A stretch of 47,168 bases of DNA, taken from contig QJYB01000033.1 in NCBI GenBank assembly GCA_003247835.1, forward strand, positions 1 through 47,168, given 5' to 3'. This document shows positions 1-8,117 of this stretch, piece by piece. The translations under genes were made by a program, and so were the position numbers. The notes below the pieces were generated by a model. The model was not told where the DNA came from, ran no database searches, and was given only the letters and a program-made list of their open reading frames with translations. How positions within the stretch are numbered: position 1 is the stretch's first letter; the number at the start of each line of letters is the position of its first letter. The stretch comes from Gammaproteobacteria bacterium. Its GTDB lineage: Bacteria > Pseudomonadota > Gammaproteobacteria > Pseudomonadales > Azotimanducaceae.

Positions 1-1
1 G

Positions 2-73
2 GTGAGCCGTATTGGCCGGCAACCGGGTGCATCCCTGGACGTTGCTGCACGCGTGATCGATCAGATACGTTAG
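2..73 (+). CDS. C-terminal end of an unidentified upstream gene (partial)
   Basis: An open frame enters from the left edge and stops at TAG 71-73, giving 23 residues that end in ARVIDQIR. The composition looks like an amphipathic C-terminal helix of a real protein, and the spacing to fumC (45 bp) is what a preceding co-oriented gene would leave. The piece is too short to assign a family, and it could be chance. Confidence 0.35.
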   Translation: MSRIGRQPGASLDVAARVIDQIR

Positions 74-118
74 GCCCGGCACGCCTGCCATCATCCAGCT
101 ACCCGTGGAGGACACCCT

Positions 119-1516
119 ATGGCGGACTTTCGTACCGAAACCGACAGCCTGGGTCAGATCGACGTGCCCGCCGACCGCCTGTGGGGTGCTCAGACGCAAC
201 GCGCTCTCGAGCATTTCAGCATCGGCCGGGATCTGATGCCGCGGGAGATGATCACCGCGTACGCCATCCTCAAGAAGGCGGCTGCGAACACCAATCACGC
301 GGGCAAGCGGCTCGCCGACGAGCAGCACGGACTGATCGTGCAGGCCTGCGACGAGATCCTCGCCGGCGAACATCACGACATGTTCCCACTGCACGTCTGG
401 ATGTCCGGCAGCGGCACGCAGTTCAACATGAACGTCAACGAGGTGATCTCGAACCGCTGCTGTCAGATCGCCGGCACACCGCTCGGCAGCAAGTCGCCCG
501 TTCACCCCAACGATCACGTCAACCTGGGCCAGTCGACCAACGACTCGTTCCCTTCCGCGATGAACATGGCCGCCGCGATCGGTGTGAAGGAAAGGCTCAT
601 ACCGGCGGTGCAGGCGCTGCACGACACTATCGCGGCCAGGGCAGCAGCGTGGGATCACATCATCAAGATCGGTCGGACCCACATGCAGGACGCCACGCCG
701 CTGACGCTCGGTCAGGAGTGGTCGGGCTACGCCGGCATGCTCGGTGACGGTCGCGAGCGCCTCGATGCGTCCCTGGACGGGGTCTACCGCCTGGCATTGG
801 GCGGCACTGCCGTAGGAACGGGCATCAACTCGGCACCCGGGTTCGCCGAAGCCGCCGCAGCCGGGATCGCTGCCCTGACCGGTCTTCCCTTCGTCAGCGC
901 ACCCAACAAGTTCACGGTGCAGGGTGCTCATGATGCGCTGGTGCAGCTTTCCGGCACGCTGCGCACGCTGGCCGTGTCGCTGTTCAAGATCGCCAACGAC
1001 ATCCGCCTCCTGTCCTGCGGTCCGCGGGCGGGCTTCGCGGAGCTGCTGCTGCCCGAGAACGAGCCCGGCTCCTCGATCATGCCGGGCAAGGTGAACCCGA
1101 CCCAGGCGGAATCGCTGACCATGATCTGCGCCCAGGTGATGGGCAACGACGTCGCCGCAGGACTCGGTGGCGCCAGCGGTTATCTGGAGATGAACGTCTA
1201 TAAGCCACTGATCATCCACAACGTCATGCACTCCATCACTCTGCTGACGGACGGCTGCAGCAACTTCCGCCGTTACCTGGTGGAAGGTACCGAGCCGAAC
1301 GAGCAGAAAATCGGTGAGTACGTCGAGCGTTCGCTCATGCTGGTGACGGCGCTGTCACCCGTAATCGGTTACGACAAGGCATCGGAGATCGCCCACTACG
1401 CCATGGACCACGACCTGACGCTCAAGGCGGCGGCGCTCAAGCTGGGTTTCGTTACCGAGGACGAGTTCGACCGCATCGTCGATCCCGCCAAGATGGTGAG
1501 GCCCCACGATTCCTGA
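119..1516 (+). CDS. fumC: Class II fumarate hydratase
   Basis: This enzyme interconverts fumarate and L-malate in the TCA cycle, as an iron-free cytosolic homotetramer. The 465 residues match the usual class II length (about 465). The fumarase/aspartase signature [10 protein letters not shown] lies at 317-326, so the loop serine is S318, and the histidine of [11 protein letters not shown] is H188. Both numbers equal those of the catalytic residues known for E. coli Fum[14 protein letters not shown] near residue 100 and the early substrate-binding motif are also intact. The ATG at 119 has a strong GGAGGA at 107-112, six bases upstream. The other enzymes of this superfamily (aspartase, argininosuccinate lyase) differ in these loops, so the call is firm. 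Confidence 0.97.
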   Translation: MADFRTETDSLGQIDVPADRLWGAQTQRALEHFSIGRDLMPREMITAYAILKKAAANTNHAGKRLADEQHGLIVQACDEILAGEHHDMFPLHVWMSGSGTQFNMNVNEVISNRCCQIAGTPLGSKSPVHPNDHVNLGQSTNDSFPSAMNMAAAIGVKERLIPAVQALHDTIAARAAAWDHIIKIGRTHMQDATPLTLGQEWSGYAGMLGDGRERLDASLDGVYRLALGGTAVGTGINSAPGFAEAAAAGIAALTGLPFVSAPNKFTVQGAHDALVQLSGTLRTLAVSLFKIANDIRLLSCGPRAGFAELLLPENEPGSSIMPGKVNPTQAESLTMICAQVMGNDVAAGLGGASGYLEMNVYKPLIIHNVMHSITLLTDGCSNFRRYLVEGTEPNEQKIGEYVERSLMLVTALSPVIGYDKASEIAHYAMDHDLTLKAAALKLGFVTEDEFDRIVDPAKMVRPHDS

Positions 1517-1561
1517 GGCGATTGAACCCGCCTTCGCCCGGCCAGCTGCCGGACCGCACGG

Positions 1562-2440
1562 TCAGCCGTCTGACCTATGGGTCAGTGTGCCGGGATAGGC
1601 ATTGTTCGAGCCGCTGCTCGTGACCATCAGCACCTGCGAGCCGCTGACGAAACTGAACCCCTCGAGCTCGCCCGGCGCGCCGGGTTCGAGCTCGTCCCGC
1701 ACCACCATGGCGCCGCTCGCCCAGGTCGCCGGCAGGTCGACGAAGGTGAGCCGCCAGCCGTCACCGGACTTCTGGTTCCGCACCAGGATCAGCACGTCTT
1801 CATCTGCCCAGTAGTGCAGCGACTGCACGTAGGGCGGCGACGGGTAGCGTGCAACCAGCACCCCTGCGTCCGTGGTGTTTGCGGCACTCTCCAGCAGATC
1901 CGGATCGTAGAGCCGGACCTCGTTGCTGGCGTTGCCGTAATCGGCGCTCGCCACCAGCCAGCGATTGTCCACCCAGACGAGCTCGGGCCGGGAACCCTCA
2001 GCCGCCTCGCCGTCCGGCACCACGTTCAGCACAGCCCCATCCAGCGTGCCGTTGGCTTCCGCCATGGACCAGTCCAGCAGCAGGATCTCGCCCCGACCGC
2101 CCACGGTGTTGCCGAGGAACGTGGGGAGCCCCGGCTGTTCTGTGAGTCCCGTCGGGTGCGGAACCAGGTTCGTACCGTTCTCGGTCAGAGTGACCAGGGA
2201 GCCGGTCTGCTCGAGGTCACCGCCCGCGTTGAACGCGAACGCGCGCGCCACGCCCGTATCTGCATCGCCGATGATCCAGATGCCGTCGTCGCGCACGTCC
2301 AGTCCCTGAGCGGCACCGACACCGTCCGCATGCTGCGGCGGCCGGACGTCCAGGCAGTACAGGTCCCCGCAGTCGTCCCAGGAGTGCGAGCAGGCTGAGC
2401 AGAGCGTGATGACGATTGTCGTGAACATGAACCGGAACAT
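1562..2440 (-). CDS. Putative lipoprotein or exported protein of unknown function
   Basis: The predicted protein has 292 residues. I chose the ATG at 2440 because GGAGG stands just upstream and the product then begins with a short hydrophobic signal (MFRFMFTTIVITLCSAC). The Cys at the end of this segment could be lipidated, but the -3 position is Cys rather than Leu, so the lipobox is poor. The rest is rich in short beta-like stretches with repeated Gly/Asp turns (for example VGGRGEILLLDW and LEGFSFVSGSQVLMVTSS), which suggests a beta-propeller-like exported domain. I recognise no catalytic motif. It is divergent from the methyltransferase gene, with 102 bp between them for both promoters. 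Confidence 0.75.
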   Translation of the reverse strand: MFRFMFTTIVITLCSACSHSWDDCGDLYCLDVRPPQHADGVGAAQGLDVRDDGIWIIGDADTGVARAFAFNAGGDLEQTGSLVTLTENGTNLVPHPTGLTEQPGLPTFLGNTVGGRGEILLLDWSMAEANGTLDGAVLNVVPDGEAAEGSRPELVWVDNRWLVASADYGNASNEVRLYDPDLLESAANTTDAGVLVARYPSPPYVQSLHYWADEDVLILVRNQKSGDGWRLTFVDLPATWASGAMVVRDELEPGAPGELEGFSFVSGSQVLMVTSSGSNNAYPGTLTHRSDG

Positions 2441-2542
2441 GATGGCCTCCGTACGACTGCAGCCTGGTACGTCGATGATACGCCGTTCCGCTGCTTTCCT
2501 CGGTCGTACCCACCTCAGCAGGGGCCACCGGATCGCGCTACG

Positions 2543-3328
2543 ATGTCCACCATGCAACGTCGGGACGTGTCCGCGATGGCCGAGAAACGGGCTTCTCTGG
2601 AAAATCTCGTCGAATCCGGTGTGGTGGCGCTGGAAAGCCTGCATCCGGGTGGACTGACGCTGACGGCGGAGCTCGCCGACGCCTGCGGGGTGAATGCGGG
2701 CAGCCGCGTGCTCGACGTGGCCTGCGGCACCGGCGAGTCAGCCTGCTTTCTGGCCGCCGAGTACAGCGCCCGGGTTACCGGTCTCGACCAGTCCGAAGCG
2801 CTGTTGGAGCGGGCGCATGCCAAGGCTACTGCTCGCGGCCTCGACATCACCTTTCAGTGCGGGGATGCCGAGGCGTTGCCGTTTCCGGACGGGGTGTTCG
2901 ACGTCGCCATCTCGGAATGCACCCTCTGCCTGCTGAACAAGGAAGCAGCGCTGGCCGAGATGGCGCGGGTCGTCCGTCCCGGTGGCTGCGTCGGCATGCA
3001 CGATCTCTTCTGGCAGACCGGAGCGCCTGACAGCCTGCGCCAGCAGCTGCAACGTTACGAGGACGAAGCGCCGGAAACGCTGGACGGCTGGCAGGCGCTC
3101 TTCACGGCTGCCGGCCTCGTCGATGTGAAGGTCCAGGATCGATCGGCGCTCAAGGACCGGTGGATGGCCGACACCCGTCGACAGGTCGGTCTCATGGGTC
3201 AGCTGCGTCTCGGTGCCTACGCACTGCGCCGCTGGGGACCGGGCGGGCTGTGGCGCATCTTCGCCTCGCAGCGGGTGTTCTCCGATCCAAGTCTGGGCTA
3301 TGCGCTGATCACCGGTATCCGACCATAG
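2543..3328 (+). CDS. Class I SAM-dependent methyltransferase
   Basis: The 261-residue protein has a Rossmann-type methyltransferase core. Motif I (VLDVACGTGES) is at residues 56-66, the acidic end of strand 2 is in VTGLDQSEALL, and motif II/III is GDAEALPFPDGVFDVAIS, as in the Methyltransf_11 group. Such proteins transfer a methyl group from SAM to a small molecule, lipid or cofactor; the substrate cannot be read from the sequence. The stretch after strand 4 carries Cys residues (SECTLCLL), but not the Cys set of arsenite methyltransferases. Start alternatives in frame are ATGs at 2552 and 2576. It converges on the decarboxylase gene, only 21 bp away. Confidence 0.88.
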   Translation: MSTMQRRDVSAMAEKRASLENLVESGVVALESLHPGGLTLTAELADACGVNAGSRVLDVACGTGESACFLAAEYSARVTGLDQSEALLERAHAKATARGLDITFQCGDAEALPFPDGVFDVAISECTLCLLNKEAALAEMARVVRPGGCVGMHDLFWQTGAPDSLRQQLQRYEDEAPETLDGWQALFTAAGLVDVKVQDRSALKDRWMADTRRQVGLMGQLRLGAYALRRWGPGGLWRIFASQRVFSDPSLGYALITGIRP

Positions 3329-3349
3329 CGATCGGACGAACCGCACTCA

Positions 3350-4780
3350 TCAGCCGCGGCTCAAGGACGCACCCAGCTCCACGATCACGCTGGCCAGCCC
3401 CTCCACGTCTTCCTTCCGTGTGCGCCAGTTGGAGAAGGCCGGGCGGAAGATGGTGCGCGGCCCCCATTTCGACGTGCCGACGAGATAGCGGCCGTCTTCG
3501 AGCACGGCTGCGCCGAGTCGCGTGTTGAGCGCATCGAGCGCCTCCTCTCTCATGCCGCCAGGGTTGTAGCGGAAGCTGACGATGTTGAGACGCGGCTCGT
3601 TCATGAGCTGGAGTCCGGGCGTCGCCGACACCACGCCCGCGAAGTGTTGAGCGATGTCCAGGCAATGTTCGACGATTCGTGCGTGACCTTCACGACCGTA
3701 GGCCTTGAGCGTCGCCCACACGGCGAAACAGCGCGCCCGGCGCGAGCTCTCAGGTCCGATGGCACCGAACGTGGGTCGGACGTCGTTCTCCTCAGGTAGA
3801 TAGTCGGCCGAGTACCGGAACGCTTCCGCCAGCAGCGCATGATCGCGGACGAAGGCATACCCCGAGTCGTAGGGTACGTTGAGCCACTTGTGACCGTCCA
3901 CCGTGGCGGAGTCAGCCAATTCTGCACCCGCTACCAGATCTGCGGTACGGGGTGACAGCCGCGCAAACAGACCGAACGCACCATCGACGTGCACCCAGCA
4001 GTTGTGCTGTCGCGCCAGCTCGACCATCTCCTGCACCGGATCGAACTCGCCCGCATTGACCTCGCCGGCATTGACAACCACCACCGACGGGGCACCGTCG
4101 AGTTCCTCCAGCCGTCTGCGCAGCCCGTCGAGGTCCAGCCGTCCGAACTCGTCATGCACGAACCGCTCGACCCCGCTGCGGCCGATACCGAGCAGCGCCA
4201 GCACCTTCACCGTGCTGGCATGCACGAAGCCGGAGCTCAGCACCGGCATCCGCGGCAGCCCGGCCACACCGGTTTCCGAGACGTCCACGCCGAGCTCGCG
4301 GCCCCACCACTGCCGCGCTGCTGCCAGACAGACGAAATTCGCCATGCTGGCGCCCGTCACCATGACGCCGGGCCAGCCCGTCGGCAGTCCGAGCAGGTCC
4401 TTCAGCCAGTCGAGGGCCTGTTTCTCCATCTCCGTGGCCAGCGGTGACAGGATCCAGGTGTACGGCACGGTATCCAGGGCGGTGGCGAGCAGGTCGGCGC
4501 CGAGTGCCGCCGGGGTCGCGCCGCCGATCACGAAGTGGTAGCAGCGTGGTCCCGCTGTGTTGGCACCGGCCACGTCGTTCCACTGCAGCAGCTCCGTGAG
4601 CGCCCGGGCCGCACCGCAACCCTGTTCGGGCAGCGCCTCGCGGAATCCGGCCAGCACCGCCGCCGCATCCGGATGCGCCACCGGACGTACGTCCGTGCCC
4701 TGAATCACCTCGGCCAGCTGCCGGTGTACCTGCTCGATCAGCGGTCCGATCTCGCGCCTGAACATCTCGCCGGTTTCCAT
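3350..4780 (-). CDS. Group II pyridoxal-phosphate-dependent decarboxylase
   Basis: The 476-residue protein belongs to the aromatic amino acid/glutamate decarboxylase fold (Pyridoxal_deC, PF00282). HVDGAFG supplies the Asp that contacts the pyridine nitrogen, and DGHKWLNVPYDSGY holds the PLP-binding lysine at about K298. The substrate-gating region is not diagnostic, so the amino acid used (aromatic, glutamate, aspartate or cysteine sulfinate) is open. I prefer the ATG at 4780 over the longer frame start at 4831 because GGGGGAG stands directly upstream. It lies downstream of the MFS transporter and M28 peptidase genes on the same strand, separated by 97 bp, which fits use of amino acids brought in by that transporter, though this is inference. 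Confidence 0.9.
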   Translation of the reverse strand: METGEMFRREIGPLIEQVHRQLAEVIQGTDVRPVAHPDAAAVLAGFREALPEQGCGAARALTELLQWNDVAGANTAGPRCYHFVIGGATPAALGADLLATALDTVPYTWILSPLATEMEKQALDWLKDLLGLPTGWPGVMVTGASMANFVCLAAARQWWGRELGVDVSETGVAGLPRMPVLSSGFVHASTVKVLALLGIGRSGVERFVHDEFGRLDLDGLRRRLEELDGAPSVVVVNAGEVNAGEFDPVQEMVELARQHNCWVHVDGAFGLFARLSPRTADLVAGAELADSATVDGHKWLNVPYDSGYAFVRDHALLAEAFRYSADYLPEENDVRPTFGAIGPESSRRARCFAVWATLKAYGREGHARIVEHCLDIAQHFAGVVSATPGLQLMNEPRLNIVSFRYNPGGMREEALDALNTRLGAAVLEDGRYLVGTSKWGPRTIFRPAFSNWRTRKEDVEGLASVIVELGASLSRG

Positions 4781-4877
4781 GTCTCCCCCGTCCGTGCCGC
4801 CGTGGACCCAAGAGCGCCGATCATAGGCCAACGGCAGCGCTTTAAGACATATGCCCGGCGGCTACGGCACGGCGCGC

Positions 4878-6284
4878 TCAGTCGTGGGGCACCGAGCGCT
4901 CCTCCTTCACCCAGAACATGAGCACGAAGCCACTGAGCAGCAGGATGAGGATCGACGCCATACCGGCGCGCTGGCTGACGAAGACATCAGTGAAGGTCGC
5001 CACCAGGATCGGCGCGATGAACGTCGTCACCTGACCGGACAGCGCGTAGAGCCCGAAGAACTTGGTCATCTCGGTCTCCGGCGCGATGCGGGCAAGCATC
5101 GTCCGGCTGTTGGCATAGGCCGAGGTGATGAACAGCGCGAAGAGCACAGAGACCAGCAGGTAGACGATTTCCGGCAGGGTCTGGAAGTACGGGAAGCTCC
5201 ACACAGGGTCGGACAGACCGTCGAACGGCACGAACAGGATGGTGGTCGGCGTGATGGAGATGGCCACCAGCAGGGCGATCGAGTTGCCGCCGATGGTGAA
5301 CAGAATCGCCTTTTTCGATCCGAACAGATCGTCGAGCCGGCCGCCGATGAGCCCGCCGGCCACCGCAAACACGGTGAGGAACACGCCCACCATGAGCCGT
5401 TCCGCCCCGCCCCAGCCGAAGATGCCGGAGGCGTAGATCATGCCGAAGGTCATGATGGCCACCTTGCCGTCGTTGAACAGCATGCGGGCACCCAGATACA
5501 GAGCGATGTTGCGGTAGTGCCTGAGGCGCCGGATGGTATTCCACACATCGCGGGTACCCTGGCGCACGGCCTGCAGGGCGCTCGTGCCGGTGCCGCGCTG
5601 ATCCGGCGTGAAAAGAAAGAGCGGCAGCGAGAACACCAGCAACCAGACGGCGGCAATGGGTGCCGAGATGCGGTCGTGCTGGAAGGTGCTGGTGTCGAGA
5701 CCGAACAGCACGTGGTCAGGCAGAAACGACCAGTCGAGCAGCCCCGAAGCAGGCAGCGCGAAGCCGTAGAGCATGCCGACCAGGATCACCAGCGCACCGG
5801 CGTTGCCGAGGCTCAGCCCCAGCCCCGACAGCGCGCCGAGGCGCGGATAGGGCACGATGGACGGCAGCATGGCATTGTGGAAGACCTCGGAGAACGCCGA
5901 TCCGGTGCCGGCGATCGCCAGCGCCACGGCCACCGTGAGGATTCCCGGTCCCGCCTCTCCCGGCACCGCGAACCAGAGCAGGACGATGGCGGGAAACATC
6001 ATGATCACGAACGTGCCGATCCAGGGTTTGCGCCGGCCCACCTTGTCGGCGATGGCGCCGAGGAACGGCGCAAGGCATGCCGTCACCGCTCCCGCAAAGC
6101 CGTTGATGTAACCCCAGATGGCCTGACCACGCACGGGATCGCCGATCACTTCCGTGGTGAAGTACGGGCCGAAGATGTAGATGACGATCAGGATGTAGTA
6201 GGGATTCCGCGCCCACTCGAACAGCGCCCAGCTGACCTGGCCGAGCCGGTCTGAAGGCGCTTTCTGCTCGCGAGTCGCCGACAT
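4878..6284 (-). CDS. MFS transporter, Atg22/UMF1-like
   Basis: This is a polytopic inner-membrane protein of 468 residues with about twelve hydrophobic segments. The N-terminal WALFEWARNPYYILI and the loop GAIADKVGRRKPW (MFS motif A form) resemble the UMF1/Atg22-like subfamily, whose fungal member exports amino acids from vacuoles. In bacteria the substrates are mostly unknown. The start codon lies only seven bases after the stop of the upstream M28 peptidase gene and has no clear Shine-Dalgarno of its own, so translation is probably coupled. Context therefore suggests transport of peptidase products or related metabolites. Confidence 0.87.
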   Translation of the reverse strand: MSATREQKAPSDRLGQVSWALFEWARNPYYILIVIYIFGPYFTTEVIGDPVRGQAIWGYINGFAGAVTACLAPFLGAIADKVGRRKPWIGTFVIMMFPAIVLLWFAVPGEAGPGILTVAVALAIAGTGSAFSEVFHNAMLPSIVPYPRLGALSGLGLSLGNAGALVILVGMLYGFALPASGLLDWSFLPDHVLFGLDTSTFQHDRISAPIAAVWLLVFSLPLFLFTPDQRGTGTSALQAVRQGTRDVWNTIRRLRHYRNIALYLGARMLFNDGKVAIMTFGMIYASGIFGWGGAERLMVGVFLTVFAVAGGLIGGRLDDLFGSKKAILFTIGGNSIALLVAISITPTTILFVPFDGLSDPVWSFPYFQTLPEIVYLLVSVLFALFITSAYANSRTMLARIAPETEMTKFFGLYALSGQVTTFIAPILVATFTDVFVSQRAGMASILILLLSGFVLMFWVKEERSVPHD

Positions 6285-6291
6285 CGCGATG

Positions 6292-8025
6292 TCAGTCGCG
6301 CAGTATCTCGGGCAACGGTCCCTTCGGCGGCAACGGCGCCGGCAGTCCCTTGCGCGGCATCATCGCTTCCCGCTGGGCAGCGTGATAAACCGCCGTAGCC
6401 ATCACCGCCGCCGCCTGCATCAGGTCGCCTTCGGAGACATGGCCCACGTCGTCGACGTTGGAGTGATGGGTGTTCAACTCGTAGTCGAGCGGATCCTGCA
6501 CGAACTGAAAGCCCGGCAGGCCCACGGCGTTGAAGGAGAGGTGATCGGTTCCCGTCGTGTTGATGATGGTCGTCGTGCCGACTCCGAACTCCGCGAAGGG
6601 CGCGAGCCAGGCCTCGAAGATCGGCCGGGCCATGTCGTTCTGCTGCAGGTACACGCCGCGGATCTTGCCGCTGCCGTTGTCCAGGTTGAAGTAGGCGGAG
6701 AGCTTGGCGTGCTCGGGCTTGAGCGTCATGGTCACCGGATCCGCGAAGTGGTTCTTCACGTAGCCCCGGGATCCGAACAGCCCCTGCTCCTCGCCGTCCC
6801 AGAGCGCGGCCCGCACCGTACGGCGCAGGGGGACACCCAGGGATTTCAGGATGCGCATCACTTCCATCACTACAGCGCTGCCCGTGGCGTTGTCCGTAGC
6901 GCCGCTGGCTGCGTGCCAGGAATCGAAATGCGCACCGAGCATGACGAGCTCTCCCTTGCGGTTCGCACTCGGCAGCTCGGCAATGATGTTCTGGCCCGGC
7001 TGATCCTCGAAGATCTGGGCATCCACGTCCACGCTGACATCCACGGTCTCGCCCCGCTCGATCATCCGGTACAGGCGGTTGTAGTGCTCTGGCATGAGCG
7101 CCACGGTGGGGGGTGGCGAGGCGAACGCCGGATCGAAGGTGCCGTAGTCACTCTGAAACAGCACGGCGGCCCGGGACTGATAACCCGGGATCAGCACGGC
7201 AGCCACCCCCTCGCGGACCAGGAACGCGAACATCCGCCCACGCAGGGCACGTTGCATCAGAAAGTAGTCCACCGCGAATTCGAGCGGCATCACGTCCCAG
7301 ACTCGGGACGCCGCCTCTCTGTCTACTGGAAACTCGATGATGGGCCAGGTGAGCTTCGGATAGGGACCCGGATCCACCGGCTGGTCGTAGTCCGAATTGC
7401 CCAGATTCGCCAGATCCTCGTCGGTGAACCGGAACACGTCCGGCTCTTCGGGGAGCGACCATTCGTGCGGATGCTCCAGCATGACGATCCTGCCCCGGAG
7501 CTTGCCCTGCTGCGCCGTCATCCAACGCTCGAGCTGCTCGGCGACCCGCACCAGATTACCGTTTTCCGGATAGTCCGACTCCAGCTGCCACACAGGCGCA
7601 AAGACCACCGTGCCCCGCACCGGTCCGTTCGTGCCGGGGCTGAAATCCGCCGGGATGCCCGTGAGGGTCGTCTCCTGCGGCGCGTGCATCTGCACTGCCA
7701 CCCGGGTCCATTCCCAGCCGCGGCCGAACGTTCCCCAGGTTTCCATGCCCACCTGATCGATGCCCGCCGCCCGGAGCTCGGCCATGGCCGCCTCGGCGGC
7801 CCGCCGGTAACCGGGCGAGCCCGTCACCCGCGGGCCGTTGCGATCGGCGATCACGTGCAGGTAATCCATCACTCTGGAGTGGAAGAAAGCTTCGGTGCGG
7901 ATGCGGTGGACCATATCCAGGTCCACGTCTTCCGCGACGGCCGGCCCGGCGGAGAACAGTACTGCGAGCAGCGTCAGAGCAGCAGGCAGCGGCGACAGGA
8001 TCGAGAAGCAGATCTTCGTACCCAT
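6292..8025 (-). CDS. Exported M28 family zinc metallopeptidase
   Basis: The 577-residue protein starts with a Sec signal (hydrophobic stretch ending AGPAVAEDV near residue 33). The dinuclear-zinc ligands of family M28 are all present: His and Asp in LGAHFDSW, Asp in GATDNATG, the Glu pair in WDGEEQGLFGS, Asp in FNLDNGSG and a late His in THHSNVDD. The region between residues about 110 and 330 is large enough to hold a PA-like insert, as in glutamate carboxypeptidase-like and bacterial aminopeptidase members. I selected the ATG at 8025 because AGGAGG is five bases upstream; the GTG at 8031 overlaps that site. It should act in the periplasm or outside, releasing amino acids from peptides. Confidence 0.92.
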   Translation of the reverse strand: MGTKICFSILSPLPAALTLLAVLFSAGPAVAEDVDLDMVHRIRTEAFFHSRVMDYLHVIADRNGPRVTGSPGYRRAAEAAMAELRAAGIDQVGMETWGTFGRGWEWTRVAVQMHAPQETTLTGIPADFSPGTNGPVRGTVVFAPVWQLESDYPENGNLVRVAEQLERWMTAQQGKLRGRIVMLEHPHEWSLPEEPDVFRFTDEDLANLGNSDYDQPVDPGPYPKLTWPIIEFPVDREAASRVWDVMPLEFAVDYFLMQRALRGRMFAFLVREGVAAVLIPGYQSRAAVLFQSDYGTFDPAFASPPPTVALMPEHYNRLYRMIERGETVDVSVDVDAQIFEDQPGQNIIAELPSANRKGELVMLGAHFDSWHAASGATDNATGSAVVMEVMRILKSLGVPLRRTVRAALWDGEEQGLFGSRGYVKNHFADPVTMTLKPEHAKLSAYFNLDNGSGKIRGVYLQQNDMARPIFEAWLAPFAEFGVGTTTIINTTGTDHLSFNAVGLPGFQFVQDPLDYELNTHHSNVDDVGHVSEGDLMQAAAVMATAVYHAAQREAMMPRKGLPAPLPPKGPLPEILRD

Positions 8026-8117
8026 GGGCACCTCCTGTGGACAGGACCCAGCATGGTAGGGCAGAAGCGTCCGGGCCCGAAACCTCGGTGCGCACGCCCG
8101 GCGACCGCGCCGCCGGG

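Noticed and set aside
4851-6254. 467-residue plus-strand open frame antisense to the MFS gene
   Set aside because: Highly charged His/Gln/Arg-rich composition typical of the complement of a hydrophobic protein gene.
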